DNA of 64,000 nt, from the NCBI GenBank assembly GCA_002798195.1, contig NWQM01000001.1, positions 186,001-250,000 of the forward strand, in the 5' to 3' direction. Each line of letters begins with the position of its first letter. Within the stretch, counting starts at the first letter, position 1. The notes beneath the pieces are model-generated. The model made no database searches. It was given only the letters and a program-made list of their open reading frames with translations, and was not told the origin of the DNA. Below, piece after piece: positions 25,330-35,087 of this stretch. This DNA comes from Lysobacteraceae bacterium NML03-0222 (lineage in GTDB: Bacteria; Pseudomonadota; Gammaproteobacteria; Xanthomonadales; Xanthomonadaceae). The position numbers and the translations under genes are program-made.

Positions 25330-28300
25330 GCCGGGTCGGAGGCTTCGGGTCTGCCCGTTGGCGGATGCAGGAAGTCAACCTGCTCCAGCTCGCGGTCGAG
25401 CTTTTCCAGCGCCGGGGGTTTGGGCTTGCGCGCGCGCGTGCTGCCGGCGCTTTTCTCTGTCACTACAACCCCTTGTGCAAAGCTGCTGCGCAGCGCATCG
25501 GCCAGATGCAGCAGTGCCTGATTGAGACGTGCCTGCTCGGCGCGCGATTCGGCGACGCTGGCAAGCAATGGGGTGATGTGTTCGGCCAGTTGCCTGCGGA
25601 TATCGGCTGCGCCATCGTTCTGCGGGGCGCGCTCGGCGCGGGCGATGTTTTCAAGGCCGGCGACAATGGCATCCCAGGGCGCGGCGTTTGGCGGTGCCTT
25701 GGGCAATGCCGGGCGCAGATGCTGCAAGCCGCTGGCGATATCGGCAAGCTGTGCCACCATGCGGCCACCGACATCGGCATCCTCGGCGCCCATCGCTTTG
25801 TTGCGCAGGAAGTCGGCCTTGATTTGCGCCCAGCGCTCGGCCTCCTCGGCATCCAGCGTGCCGCGCAGCTCGCCGAGCTTCAGCAGGTTTTCCTCCGCGC
25901 CGGTGGTCAGCAGTTGTGCCTCGCCCAGATAGTGGTCGGAGATGAGCTGCTGCAATTCGGCCTCGTTCATCACCGGGGCGATTTTTTCTACCAGCTTGTT
26001 CATGTTGCGGTAGCTGCCTTGCAGCTTGAAGGCAGGCTCGCTGCGGTATTTGTCGGCCTGTGCGGCGCTGGCAATGTATTGCTGGTTGACGCGGTAAATC
26101 ACTTGGCGCACCGCCATCAGCTTTTGCAGGGTGCTGATGATTTCGTTGATTTCCGCCGCGCTGTAGGCATGCGACAGGGTGCTGGTGCTGACCTCCTTGC
26201 CCGCGGCCTTGTCCATCAAGGTGTACAGGTCGGCCATGTCGCGGGTGGCCAGTGGCGCCAGTACCGGGTTCGAGGTCAGGCTGTTTTCGATATAGCTCGA
26301 CAGGAAGGCTTCTTCCATGCCGCCCAGCACATCGCCCAGGTTGTAGATGTCGGCACGGTTGGCCAGCATGTCGGGGATTTTGAACACCTCGCCGGACTCG
26401 GTATAGGGGTTGCCGGCCATCACCACTGCGAACTTGCGCCCACGCATGTCATAGGTCTTGGTGCGCCCCTGCCAGACGCCTTCGATGCGCCGGGTGCCGT
26501 CGGTGAGCGAGATGAATTTCTGCAGGAACTCCGGGTGGGTGTGCTGGATGTCATCGACATACAGCATCACGTTATTGCCCATTTCCAGCGCCAGATTGAG
26601 TTTTTCCAACTCCTGCCGGGCGGTGGCATCCGGCGCCTGCGCCGGGTCCAGCGAGCGCACTTCATGCCCCAGCGCCGGGCCATTGATTTTCATGAACACA
26701 AGACCCAGCCGGTTGGCGACATATTCCATCAGGGTGGTCTTGCCGTAGCCGGGGGGCGAAATCATCATCAAAAGCCCCATCAGGTCGCTGCGCTTGCCCT
26801 GGCCTGCGGCGCCCATCTGCTTGGCGAGGTTGTCGCCGATGATCGGCAGGTAGATGTCGTTGATCAGCCGGTTGCGCACGAACGAGGTCAGGGGACGTGC
26901 CTGATATTCGGATAGCCGCAGGGCGTCGCGCTCACGCTGCATCACTTCCTGACGCAGTTTCTGGAAGGCGTGGAAAGCCGGCACGAAGTGGCTGCGGTGG
27001 TGGTCAAGGCGTTGCTGGAACTCGTCGATGGCAAGTACAAACCCGCCATCGACAATGCGCGGATGCTCGCCCAAAAGGCCGCTGATGCGGGCTTCCAGCG
27101 TCGGCGCCTGGGTGTCGTGCGGCAGCTTGTCGCCAATCAGCCGCAGCATTGCCGCCTCGGGGGCAAAACGTGCCAGCGCGGCGTACCCGTCCTGGCGGGT
27201 CAGGGCATTGAACCAGTCCAGGCTCTGCGCCCAGGCATCGGCCAGGCTCAGCGGCTGGGTGTTGTCGGCCAGCCCGGCGGCTTGCAGTTGCTGGGCCAGG
27301 GCGGCGCGCAGCTGTTCGGCTTGCTGGGCAAAACGCGGATGCAGGGCATCGCTGCCCATTTCATCCGTCAGCCACAGTGCGGCGGCGCGGGCGTCTTCGG
27401 CACTGTGGGTAATGTGTTCCGCCTCCAGCATGGCCGCCACGGCGCTGGCAAGCGCGGCATGGGCCGATTCCAGCGCATCGCGTTGCCCGAGGATGCGCCA
27501 CATCGCCTGTGCCTGACGCAGGCGCTCGCGCCAATAGGCCTGTTTTTCGCTTTGCGCCTGCCAGAACAGTGCGCCCAGAGCGCGAGCGCGTGGCGGATGC
27601 AGCAGGCTGCCGGCATTGCGGTACAGCGGCAAGAGTGCTGCCAGAATCAGTGCCGCGTCGTGGTCATGGATACCTTTTTCGTAGCCTTCCTTGTAACGGG
27701 GGGCGGCAAAACGGGCGATCAGCGCGGCAAGTTCGGCCGGGTCGGCGCTGGCCTTTTGCAGCATCGCCATGTCAAGGCCCTCCTGACCCCGCTCGGCGGC
27801 GTTCAGGATTTGTGCGGCCAGATATTCGCCGCGATACACGCTGGCCGATTCCGATTCCAGGCTCACCTCCCAGAAGTCGCGCAGTGCATCCAGCGCGCTG
27901 TCGGTGAGCGGCTGCATGTAATCGGTGCCGGTCAGATGCACCGCCAAATGGTCGCCACGCGGCAGCAGGGTAAGGTCGAGCGGCTGGGTGTTGACATTGA
28001 AGCGGTGTCGTCCCATGCGGATGGTGGCGCCGCCATCCTCGAACAACTCGGTCTTGTCACGCAACACGCGCACGGCCTGGTCGCGGGCGGATTTCAGGCG
28101 CGCCTCGATATCGTCGGCCTTGACCGTATCGTGCAGCTCGCGCAGCCGCGCGCTGAGTTCGCGCAGCTTCTGAATCAGCGGGTCGCTGGCGAAAAAGGCA
28201 TTCAATTCATCGGCGTTGTTGAAGCGCGCACTGCGCTTGCCCAGCCCTTCCAGAATGCGCTGGGCGGCATCGTGCAGCGATTGCGCACGGCGCTGGCGCT

Positions 28301-30668
28301 CGTCCAGCAGGGTTTGCTTGTGCGCCTCGAAGCTGTCCAGAAGCTCCTCGCGCTTGGCGAGAATATCGGTGAGGAAGGCTTCATGTTCGCCGAACTGACC
28401 CTCCATTTCTTCCAGTTGCACCAGGAGTCGCGCCAATTGCTCATCGGCACGCTCGGGGGTGGTGGCAAGCCCCAGCGCACTGGTGATGCTCTGCCCAAAC
28501 AGCGCAAATTGCGCGCCGAACTGGGCCAGCGCTTCGCTGGAGCCGAGCTGCTTGCGGCGCTGTTCGGCACGCGCGCGCGCCTGGTTGAGCCGGGCATACA
28601 GGCTGGAAATCGCTTCCACCACGCGCGTGGTTTGCGTGGCGTCTTCCATCTTCAGCCCGGTCATCAGCGCCGAAAGCATGTCAAGGTCGGCGCCCATCGC
28701 GCTCATCGCCGCGACTTCATCGCCCAGCGCACGCGCGCTGTCGGCTTTCTGCGCCGCCTCGTCCAGTTGCTGCAGGCGCTCGATGAACGGTTGCAGGGCT
28801 TTTTCACCGGCCAGGAACGTACCGGTGGCCGCCGCAATGCGGCTATGCGCCTCCTGTAGTGCGGCCGACATCTCATCAATGGCGGCGGTGTCGATATAGC
28901 GGTATTCGCGCAGGGTCAGCAAATGCCCGCGCTGCGCGCTGATGGCGTTCAGCGCCTCGATGAATTCTTCCACCCGGCTCCAGGAATCCGGTTGCAGGCG
29001 GCCGAGGATGCGGCGCTGCTCGGCACTGGCTTCGCGCATCGCGGTATCGGACTTTTGGCGGATGCTTTCGACCTTCTCGAATTCGTCCAGTACCGCCTCG
29101 CCGCTGGCGCTGATTTCATGCAGCAGGCCGGCAAGGCCGTGGCAGTTGTCATCATCCATCCAGTGATGCAGGTCAAACAGCCGCCGGGTTTGCTCGGTCA
29201 GGAGCAGATAACGCCGTGCAGAGACTTCCGGCGAGCCGATTTCGCGCGCCAGGTCATACAGATTGGAAATGCCGCGCACCAGCTCGGCATTGCCCAGCCG
29301 CCCCATGAAAGTATTGCCGGGCGGGGTGGCAGCGGCGAACTCGTCGCTGCTGAAAGGGGTTTGCCAGACCTGCATCTGGTGTACCCGGGTGGGGTCATCG
29401 CCTTCGGCATGGAACAGCACCATGCGGCCATCGGCAAGCCGTGCATAGCCGTGGGCAAGCACCGGGTTTTGCAGGCTGCGCTGAATCAGGTTGTAAACAA
29501 ACAGTGCGGCCAGCCCGCTTTCGCGTTCGTAGAACACATACAGCACGTCCTCGCCATTGGGAGAGCGGATGGCGCGCTTGAACTGCATGCCGGCCATCGT
29601 CGCGTCGAAGGCCTTGTAGTCGCCGTTTTGCAGATAGGCGCCGCCGGGGAAGATGATGCCGTGATCTTCGGGCAGCTGTACGCAGGCCTGGGTGATGGCA
29701 TCCATGCGCGTGACCTTGCCGGTCAGGCTGTTGTAAATCAGCCCGCGCCACTGGCTTTCGCGGTAGGGCAGCACTTTGAGCAGAATCAGCGAGCCGACCC
29801 GGGCAAATTCGATGCGGGCATCGTCAATCGACTGGGTGGCATCCTCCACCGGCTCGGAATAGATGCCGCTGCCGGTTTCGGTATTGTTTTCCACCTTGAT
29901 GGTGAGGTCGCCGCGCTGGGTGTCGATGAACAGTGTGTCGAGGATATTGAGATGCGGAAAGCGGCCACTGATTTCCATATCGCGGCTGGCGCGCGTCCAT
30001 TCAAAATCGAAAGCCGCAGGCAGCCCCAGGTCGCGCTCGCCGCGTGCGTCGATATAGCTGATCTCGCCGCTGGAAGCGATTGACCAGCGGAACACGCGCA
30101 TGTCGGTGATTTTCTCGCCAATCTGGAAGGCCGCCAGCAATTTGCCATCGCGTACCACCAGTTGCAGCAGCCGGGCGTGTTTGTAGTAGCTGTAGAGTTC
30201 TTCGAAATCGCGCACGAAGGCCGGCTCGGCCAGAAAACTGCCGGCCATGTCCACCGGCTCGACATCGAAGCCTTCCGCCACTTCCACCAGCCGGTACAGG
30301 CCGAAAACGTCCTCCAGCGTGGTCTTGTTTTTCAGCCCCAGAAAGACGTTGAAGCCAAACAGCAGCAAATCACCCACCTGCACGATGTCGCGCCCCACGC
30401 AGTTGTGCTCGCTGCGGATGCGGACGCGCCCAACCAATGCCATGCGACTATCGCCAAATTCGGCCAAACGCTCGGCATTTAGCGTGTCGGCGGTTTGCCG
30501 CAGGCGCTCGCCCAGCGTGTCCAGGCGCTTTTTCAGTACCTCGTAAGCGCCGCCTTCGGCCACGGCCTGGTCGGTGGAAGTGAGAGTGTCAGCTTGCGGA
30601 TGGGCTTGGCTCATGGCGGGATTGACCAAATTTGGAAGGGCTGCCGGAAAGGCGGGAAAGGGCGGCAT
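25326..30668 (-). CDS. Giant AAA+ ATPase, 'DNA repair ATPase' (DUF3686) type
   Basis: 1780-residue protein. The N-terminal ~500 residues are beta-rich with repeated short WD/propeller-like strands and no signal peptide, matching my recollection of DUF3686. A coiled-coil region follows (about 520-860), then a helical region, then a C-terminal AAA+ module. Its P-loop is SPPGYGKTT (about residues 1302-1310), with Ser where the first Gly usually sits; Walker B is MLYVDDIQ (about 1366-1373); a sensor-1 Asn lies in VMAGNPYTE (about 1417). The tail is Lys/Pro-rich. The automatic label 'DNA repair' has no support in this context; neighbours point to membrane stress. ATG 30668 overlaps the preceding stop (TGATG); ATG 30614 is an alternative. 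Confidence 0.85.
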   Translation of the reverse strand: MPPFPAFPAALPNLVNPAMSQAHPQADTLTSTDQAVAEGGAYEVLKKRLDTLGERLRQTADTLNAERLAEFGDSRMALVGRVRIRSEHNCVGRDIVQVGDLLLFGFNVFLGLKNKTTLEDVFGLYRLVEVAEGFDVEPVDMAGSFLAEPAFVRDFEELYSYYKHARLLQLVVRDGKLLAAFQIGEKITDMRVFRWSIASSGEISYIDARGERDLGLPAAFDFEWTRASRDMEISGRFPHLNILDTLFIDTQRGDLTIKVENNTETGSGIYSEPVEDATQSIDDARIEFARVGSLILLKVLPYRESQWRGLIYNSLTGKVTRMDAITQACVQLPEDHGIIFPGGAYLQNGDYKAFDATMAGMQFKRAIRSPNGEDVLYVFYERESGLAALFVYNLIQRSLQNPVLAHGYARLADGRMVLFHAEGDDPTRVHQMQVWQTPFSSDEFAAATPPGNTFMGRLGNAELVRGISNLYDLAREIGSPEVSARRYLLLTEQTRRLFDLHHWMDDDNCHGLAGLLHEISASGEAVLDEFEKVESIRQKSDTAMREASAEQRRILGRLQPDSWSRVEEFIEALNAISAQRGHLLTLREYRYIDTAAIDEMSAALQEAHSRIAAATGTFLAGEKALQPFIERLQQLDEAAQKADSARALGDEVAAMSAMGADLDMLSALMTGLKMEDATQTTRVVEAISSLYARLNQARARAEQRRKQLGSSEALAQFGAQFALFGQSITSALGLATTPERADEQLARLLVQLEEMEGQFGEHEAFLTDILAKREELLDSFEAHKQTLLDERQRRAQSLHDAAQRILEGLGKRSARFNNADELNAFFASDPLIQKLRELSARLRELHDTVKADDIEARLKSARDQAVRVLRDKTELFEDGGATIRMGRHRFNVNTQPLDLTLLPRGDHLAVHLTGTDYMQPLTDSALDALRDFWEVSLESESASVYRGEYLAAQILNAAERGQEGLDMAMLQKASADPAELAALIARFAAPRYKEGYEKGIHDHDAALILAALLPLYRNAGSLLHPPRARALGALFWQAQSEKQAYWRERLRQAQAMWRILGQRDALESAHAALASAVAAMLEAEHITHSAEDARAAALWLTDEMGSDALHPRFAQQAEQLRAALAQQLQAAGLADNTQPLSLADAWAQSLDWFNALTRQDGYAALARFAPEAAMLRLIGDKLPHDTQAPTLEARISGLLGEHPRIVDGGFVLAIDEFQQRLDHHRSHFVPAFHAFQKLRQEVMQRERDALRLSEYQARPLTSFVRNRLINDIYLPIIGDNLAKQMGAAGQGKRSDLMGLLMMISPPGYGKTTLMEYVANRLGLVFMKINGPALGHEVRSLDPAQAPDATARQELEKLNLALEMGNNVMLYVDDIQHTHPEFLQKFISLTDGTRRIEGVWQGRTKTYDMRGRKFAVVMAGNPYTESGEVFKIPDMLANRADIYNLGDVLGGMEEAFLSSYIENSLTSNPVLAPLATRDMADLYTLMDKAAGKEVSTSTLSHAYSAAEINEIISTLQKLMAVRQVIYRVNQQYIASAAQADKYRSEPAFKLQGSYRNMNKLVEKIAPVMNEAELQQLISDHYLGEAQLLTTGAEENLLKLGELRGTLDAEEAERWAQIKADFLRNKAMGAEDADVGGRMVAQLADIASGLQHLRPALPKAPPNAAPWDAIVAGLENIARAERAPQNDGAADIRRQLAEHITPLLASVAESRAEQARLNQALLHLADALRSSFAQGVVVTEKSAGSTRARKPKPPALEKLDRELEQVDFLHPPTGRPEASDPA

Positions 30669-31102
30669 CAGGCTTGGCGTGGCGGATGATTCAGGTCGTG
30701 CTTGAGCAGCACAAGACCGGCTCCCAACAGCATCACGTCCTTGAAAATAAAGCCGTTGAAGCCGACCTGCGGCATCAGGCTCAAGGTGACAAGGCCGGTG
30801 ATGATGACCAGCACGTCGCCGGTAATGCCAAGACGGGGCCTGAAGAAACCCAGAAACAGTGAGACATAGGTAATGCCCTCGACAATGCCTTCGACAAGGC
30901 CGAGCAGATAGCTGGCGCCATACGCACCCAGCAGCGGGTACAGGAAGCCAAGCCAGGTTTGCGGCAGCATTTTTTCCAGCGCACCCATTTCAAACTGGAA
31001 CCATTTGAAAACGCCATAGACCAGAAATACCAGGAATACGCTGGCGCGCAGGACGAAGATGTCGAAGTTCGATTGCCGGAATGTCTGGGTGAGCTTGTTC
31101 AT
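30668..31102 (-). CDS. RclC/YkgB-like DUF417 membrane protein
   Basis: 144-residue inner-membrane protein with four hydrophobic spans (about residues 14-34, 50-75, 78-98, 110-135). The first span reads LRASVFLVFLVYGVFKWFQFE, the DUF417/RclC pattern (…G..KF..FE) related to DoxX proteins. E. coli RclC belongs to a reactive-chlorine response; no Rcl regulator is seen here. It lies 46 bases after the DUF389 gene and its stop overlaps the giant ATPase start. The function in this operon is unknown; quinone-linked or redox roles are possible for this superfamily. Confidence 0.8.
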   Translation of the reverse strand: MNKLTQTFRQSNFDIFVLRASVFLVFLVYGVFKWFQFEMGALEKMLPQTWLGFLYPLLGAYGASYLLGLVEGIVEGITYVSLFLGFFRPRLGITGDVLVIITGLVTLSLMPQVGFNGFIFKDVMLLGAGLVLLKHDLNHPPRQA

Positions 31103-31148
31103 ATGCCTGGAAGGGGTTCAGGACGAGGGGATCACGGCTCTTGCACGC

Positions 31149-32540
31149 TTATTGGGCGGGGGCAGGTTCATCAAGTAAAAGCTGCACGGCCTTGCCTTCA
31201 AAGCGCTGCGCAAGCCACGCCTGCATGCGTGCGCGCTCTTTGTCCTGCAGGGGTTGTGGCAGTTGCAGGCTGACCACCACCACGGCGGTGGTGGCGGGTT
31301 TTTCCGCGCTGCTTTCGCCATCGCTGTTGGCCGCCGGGCGCGACCAGGCGATCCCGTCACTGATGCTGATTTTCTCGGCTTCCGGGTATTGCGCGCGGAT
31401 CTCCTTCAAGAGCGCCTCATGGGTCTGTTCTTCAACCAGCCCGGCGCGCAGCGCCTGAATATAGTCCTGTTGCTCCTTGAGCTGGTTTTGCAAAAGCTGC
31501 GAGCTGTTTTTGTTATTGGCCAGCTCCTGCTCCAGCACCTTGATGTTTTCGGCATTGCCGCCGGCATACATGACCTGCACCTGAGCCGCCTGGATGCCCT
31601 TTTCTTGCAGCTTTTGCTCAATCATCCGGGTGATTTTTTCGGCATTGCCACTGCCATTGATGATGATTCTTATCTGTTTGCTCGTGTAGTCGCTGCTGCT
31701 GCGCAGCACGAAGAAATCCGCCTGCTCCTGCACTTCGCGGATGGCATTGGCGGCGGTGGTATTGAACAGTTCCAGCTGTACCAGACGCACTGCCAGATAG
31801 CTGCTGGGTGCCATCACCGCAGTGACCAAGGTGGCAATCACGATGCGATGCAGCTTGCGCTTGGACTCGGTTACCAATCCGCGCCGTGGCAGTTTCATCA
31901 GCCGCGCAAACAGCAGGGTGGAAAAGGCGATAAACACGCAGTTGATGGAAAACAGATAAAACGCGCCAAAGAAATACTGCCAGTTGCCATGTGCCAGGCC
32001 ATAGCCTGCGGTACATAGCGGCGGCATCAGCGCCGTGGCAATGGCCACGCCGGGAATCACATTGCCGCCTTCCTTGCGGGTGATGGCGACCATGCCGGCG
32101 CTGCCGCCAAAAAAGGCGATGAGCACATCCCAGAGCGTCGGCTGGGTGCGTGCGAGCAATTCACTTTGTGCTTCCTGCAAGGGCGTCAGCAAAAAATAGA
32201 ACGTGGCGGTCAGCAGGCTGAGGCCGACAAAAATGGCGGTATTGCGCAGTGATAGCCGAATCAGCCCCATATCACCAACAGCCGCGCCATAGCCCATGCC
32301 GACAATCGGCCCCATCAGGGGTGAAATCAACATCGCGCCGATGACCACGGCGGTGCTGTTGACGTTGAGGCCGATGCTGGCCACGGCGATGGCGAACATC
32401 AATACCCACATATTGGTGCCGGTGACGCGACAATTGGCTCGGATGGCCGCATCAATCTTGTCCGGATGCGCCTGGTCGTGATGCAGGTTGAAAATGTCCT
32501 GGAGCTGGGTGGTCGGCGTGCTGTTTTCCTGCTTCTGCAT
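31149..32540 (-). CDS. DUF389 membrane protein
   Basis: 463-residue inner-membrane protein of the DUF389 family. About six spans occupy residues 45-260, with the family motif VVIGAMLISPLMGPIVGMG (about 66-84) and the downstream IPGVAIATALMPPLCTAGYG (about 162-181). The C-terminal third is soluble: a small alpha/beta domain (IRIIINGSGNAEKI), a coiled coil rich in Asn and Gln (about 335-375), and a final domain. Function is unknown in the family. It lies 36 bases after the META lipoprotein in the stress operon. Confidence 0.88.
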   Translation of the reverse strand: MQKQENSTPTTQLQDIFNLHHDQAHPDKIDAAIRANCRVTGTNMWVLMFAIAVASIGLNVNSTAVVIGAMLISPLMGPIVGMGYGAAVGDMGLIRLSLRNTAIFVGLSLLTATFYFLLTPLQEAQSELLARTQPTLWDVLIAFFGGSAGMVAITRKEGGNVIPGVAIATALMPPLCTAGYGLAHGNWQYFFGAFYLFSINCVFIAFSTLLFARLMKLPRRGLVTESKRKLHRIVIATLVTAVMAPSSYLAVRLVQLELFNTTAANAIREVQEQADFFVLRSSSDYTSKQIRIIINGSGNAEKITRMIEQKLQEKGIQAAQVQVMYAGGNAENIKVLEQELANNKNSSQLLQNQLKEQQDYIQALRAGLVEEQTHEALLKEIRAQYPEAEKISISDGIAWSRPAANSDGESSAEKPATTAVVVVSLQLPQPLQDKERARMQAWLAQRFEGKAVQLLLDEPAPAQ

Positions 32541-32576
32541 GGAATGGCTCGGTGTACGGGTTGGAAGGGTGAAGGG

Positions 32577-33008
32577 TCAGGGGCGGGCTTGCCGCTGGGC
32601 TTTCAATACCGCCGTGCCATCAGCGGCTTGCAGCCGCAGCACGTCGTTTTCAATGCGGTAATTGCCGCCATCGGCCGCTTCCAGGGCGCGACTTAGGCGC
32701 TGCTCCAATTGCGAAATTTTCGGGTCGGCACAGGCCATCAGGGTGGTCGCCGGAGCCGAGAGGCTGAATTTGTCCCGTTGCAACTGATAGCGGGCAAAAA
32801 TGCGGTTGCAGCCAACCGTGGCGGAAACGGCCTGTTGTTCGCCATCGAACTGGATAAGGGCTTCGGGTAGGGCAATGCCGTGCCCTGAGATTTCGGTCAG
32901 TCGCCATTGGCCATGCAGTGCCTGGCCAGCTTCGGGCTTGACATCGGCGGTGGAGGTGCAGCCAGCCAATAGCAGCGTGGCCAGCAGGGGCAGGGTGAGC
33001 TTGTGCAT
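32577..33008 (-). CDS. META-domain lipoprotein (HslJ-like)
   Basis: 143-residue lipoprotein. ATG 33008 is chosen because a normal lipoprotein signal peptide follows at once (HKLTLPLLATLLLAGC, lipobox LLAGC); the reading frame extends to 33086 without need. The META core shows GQWRLTEISG (about residues 33-42), VGCNRIFARYQ with the conserved Gly-Cys-Asn, and TTLMACADP (about 89-97). META proteins such as HslJ are linked to heat and novobiocin tolerance. It lies 103 bases downstream of the flotillin gene, with a hairpin between. Confidence 0.87.
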   Translation of the reverse strand: MHKLTLPLLATLLLAGCTSTADVKPEAGQALHGQWRLTEISGHGIALPEALIQFDGEQQAVSATVGCNRIFARYQLQRDKFSLSAPATTLMACADPKISQLEQRLSRALEAADGGNYRIENDVLRLQAADGTAVLKAQRQARP

Positions 33009-33076
33009 GGGGATTCTCGTGTTTTGGATGCTGGATAGGCAGCGGCCTGAACGGCGTTGAGGCAGAAGAGGCATGC

Positions 33077-33103
33077 GGGGCGGCAAGCTGGGCTCACCGC
33101 CCC
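33077..33103 (-). other. Hairpin between flotillin and META genes
   Basis: GGGGCGG (33077-33083) and CCGCCCC (33097-33103) form a perfect 7-bp stem with a 13-base loop just after the flotillin stop. There is no T run on either strand, so it may act as an mRNA processing or stability element or a weak attenuator inside the operon. Confidence 0.45.
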
Positions 33104-33111
33104 GATACGGT

Positions 33112-35046
33112 TTAGCTCTGTCCGCCGGGCAAGGCTTCGGGGCTGACTTTCACGCCCAGATACTTTTGCAGCAAATCCTGCACCAGCGGGCTTTTACCGG
33201 CAAAGCCTTCCACCGATTTGCCCAGCGATACCGCACGCGAGAGCGCCTCGAACATGCCGCCCTCGCCACCGACCAGGTCGATACGGGCATTGCGCAGCGC
33301 CGTGGCGATGACCTCGGCGTTTTCGCGCGAGATTTCCTTGCCGGCCTCGATTTGCGCCAGTGCCTGCTCCAGACTGGTTTGCAGCGCCATGCGGTATTCC
33401 TCGTGATTGCGGGCATCGGCGCTCATCTTGTCCATGGCGTCGAACTTGGCGGTCAGCCCCTCGGCCTCGGCGGCCATCTTGCGGGCGATGGCCTGTGCCT
33501 GGGCATCGCCCATGCGTGCGGTGCCTTCGGCTTCGGCGCTCAGGCGCTCGGCCAGCACGCGGGCATCGGCATTGCCCTGCTTGTAATTGGCCTCGGCCTT
33601 GGCCTCGATGACGCGCGCCTCGGCAGCGCCGACCTTTTCGATGGCATTGGCGCTGGCTTCCTGCACCAGTGCTTCGGCAAGGCCGGGTGCGGCCTTTTCG
33701 GCCTTGATGCCTTCGGCCAGGGCCTTCTTGGCCTCGGCCTGGCGGCTGGCGGCATCGAACTCGGCCTGTGCCAGCGTGGTCATTTCCAGCGCACGGTGCT
33801 TGGCGGCAGTTTCGGCCGCTTCGGCCGCCTTGATTTCGCGCACCAGTGCCTCTTGTGCGGCGGCCTCAGCCTCCAGCACGCGCACTTGCTTGGCGCGGTC
33901 GGCAGCGGAGACTTCACGCACTTCGTTGATGCGTTCTTCTTCCATCGCCACGGTCTTGTCGATGGCGATGCGCTCGCGGGTGATATTGGCCACATCCATC
34001 ACCCCCTGTTCCACGGCCTTGTCGCGCTCGACCTGTTGCAGCTTGACCTCGCGGTCGGTGGTGACCGCTTCGATGCGGGTGGCGCGGCTGACGCGCTCGG
34101 CCTCGATGCCGACCGCACGGCGGCGGTTCTGCTCGGCCACTTCCACCTGGCGCTGCATTTCCTGGTCACGAATCTGGATTTTTTCTTCCGTTTCAAGCCG
34201 CGCCTGCTCGGCCAGGAGACGCTGTTCTTCCTTGACCTTCTCGGTTTCGGCTGCTTCGCGCGCCTGGATGGTTTCGATTTCGCGCTTCTGCCGCGCCTCG
34301 GCTTCGGCCTGCTGGCGCTCCAGTGCCAGCGTGGCTTCGCGGGTTTCCACGTTCTTCTTGGTGATGGCCAGATGCTCGTTCTGCGCCAGCTCGTTGGTGA
34401 TGATGTTCTGCGCGGCGGTCAGCTCGGTAATCTTGCGGATGCCTTCGGAGTCGAGGATGTTGTGCGGGTCGAGCAGATGCTTGGGCGTTTGTTCCAGATA
34501 GTCGATGGCGACGTCTTCGAGCACATAGCCGTTCAAATCCTTGCCGATGACCTTGATGATTTCATCGCGGAATTCCTCGCGTTTTTCAAACAGCTCGATG
34601 AACTCGAACTTCTTGCCCACGGTTTTCAGCGCCTCGGAGAACTTGGCATTGAACAGCTCGTCCACGGCATTGCGGTCGGAGGCGCGATCCACGCCCACCG
34701 CCTTGGCGACCTTCAGCACGTCCTCGGTGGTTTCGTTGACACGCAGGTAATAGGCCACGGTGATGTCGGCGCGCATATTGTCGCGGCAAATCAACCCCTC
34801 CTTGCCACGGCGATCCACTTGCAGGGTGATCAGGCTGATGCGCATCACCTCGGCCTTGTACAGCACCGGGATAATCAGCGCGCCGGTGAAATGCACCTTG
34901 GGCTTGGCGCTCATGTCATTGACGATCAGGGCGGTGCCCTGTTCGACCTTGACATAGAACATCTTGAATACGACGACGATGGCGAACAAGAAAACGATCA
35001 GTCCGACAGCGCCGAGCGCGAAGGGGATCAGGTTTTGCAGTGTCAT
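33112..35046 (-). CDS. yqiK: YqiK-type flotillin (SPFH domain, long coiled coil)
   Basis: 644-residue membrane scaffold. An N-terminal membrane helix (about residues 9-28) leads into an SPFH/Band 7 domain (about 30-200; VKVEQGTALIVNDMSAKPKV, DNMRADITVAYYLRV). A very long, Glu/Ala/Lys/Arg-rich coiled coil (about 215-560) follows, then a short C-terminal domain. This is the YqiK arrangement of bacterial flotillins, which form oligomers in ordered membrane patches. Upstream by 41 bases is a YqiJ-like protein, the usual partner. The start ATG at 35046 is followed at once by the membrane anchor. Confidence 0.93.
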   Translation of the reverse strand: MTLQNLIPFALGAVGLIVFLFAIVVVFKMFYVKVEQGTALIVNDMSAKPKVHFTGALIIPVLYKAEVMRISLITLQVDRRGKEGLICRDNMRADITVAYYLRVNETTEDVLKVAKAVGVDRASDRNAVDELFNAKFSEALKTVGKKFEFIELFEKREEFRDEIIKVIGKDLNGYVLEDVAIDYLEQTPKHLLDPHNILDSEGIRKITELTAAQNIITNELAQNEHLAITKKNVETREATLALERQQAEAEARQKREIETIQAREAAETEKVKEEQRLLAEQARLETEEKIQIRDQEMQRQVEVAEQNRRRAVGIEAERVSRATRIEAVTTDREVKLQQVERDKAVEQGVMDVANITRERIAIDKTVAMEEERINEVREVSAADRAKQVRVLEAEAAAQEALVREIKAAEAAETAAKHRALEMTTLAQAEFDAASRQAEAKKALAEGIKAEKAAPGLAEALVQEASANAIEKVGAAEARVIEAKAEANYKQGNADARVLAERLSAEAEGTARMGDAQAQAIARKMAAEAEGLTAKFDAMDKMSADARNHEEYRMALQTSLEQALAQIEAGKEISRENAEVIATALRNARIDLVGGEGGMFEALSRAVSLGKSVEGFAGKSPLVQDLLQKYLGVKVSPEALPGGQS

Positions 35047-35087
35047 GAGATGACTCCGTGGTGGTGTGGCGTGGGTGGATGAGTGGT

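Noticed and set aside
25320..28859. Two long plus-strand frames (531 and 629 codons) opposite the giant ATPase
   Set aside because: Composition is artefactual and the minus-strand frame has P-loop and Walker B motifs.
25326..30668. Direct DNA repair role of the giant ATPase
   Set aside because: That is an inherited family label; no nuclease, helicase or SMC-hinge motif is seen and neighbours are membrane-associated.
33073..35082. 669-codon plus-strand frame opposite the flotillin gene
   Set aside because: Mirror of the Glu/Ala/Lys coiled-coil codons, giving Gly/Leu/Phe/His-rich nonsense; the flotillin has SPFH and membrane anchor evidence.
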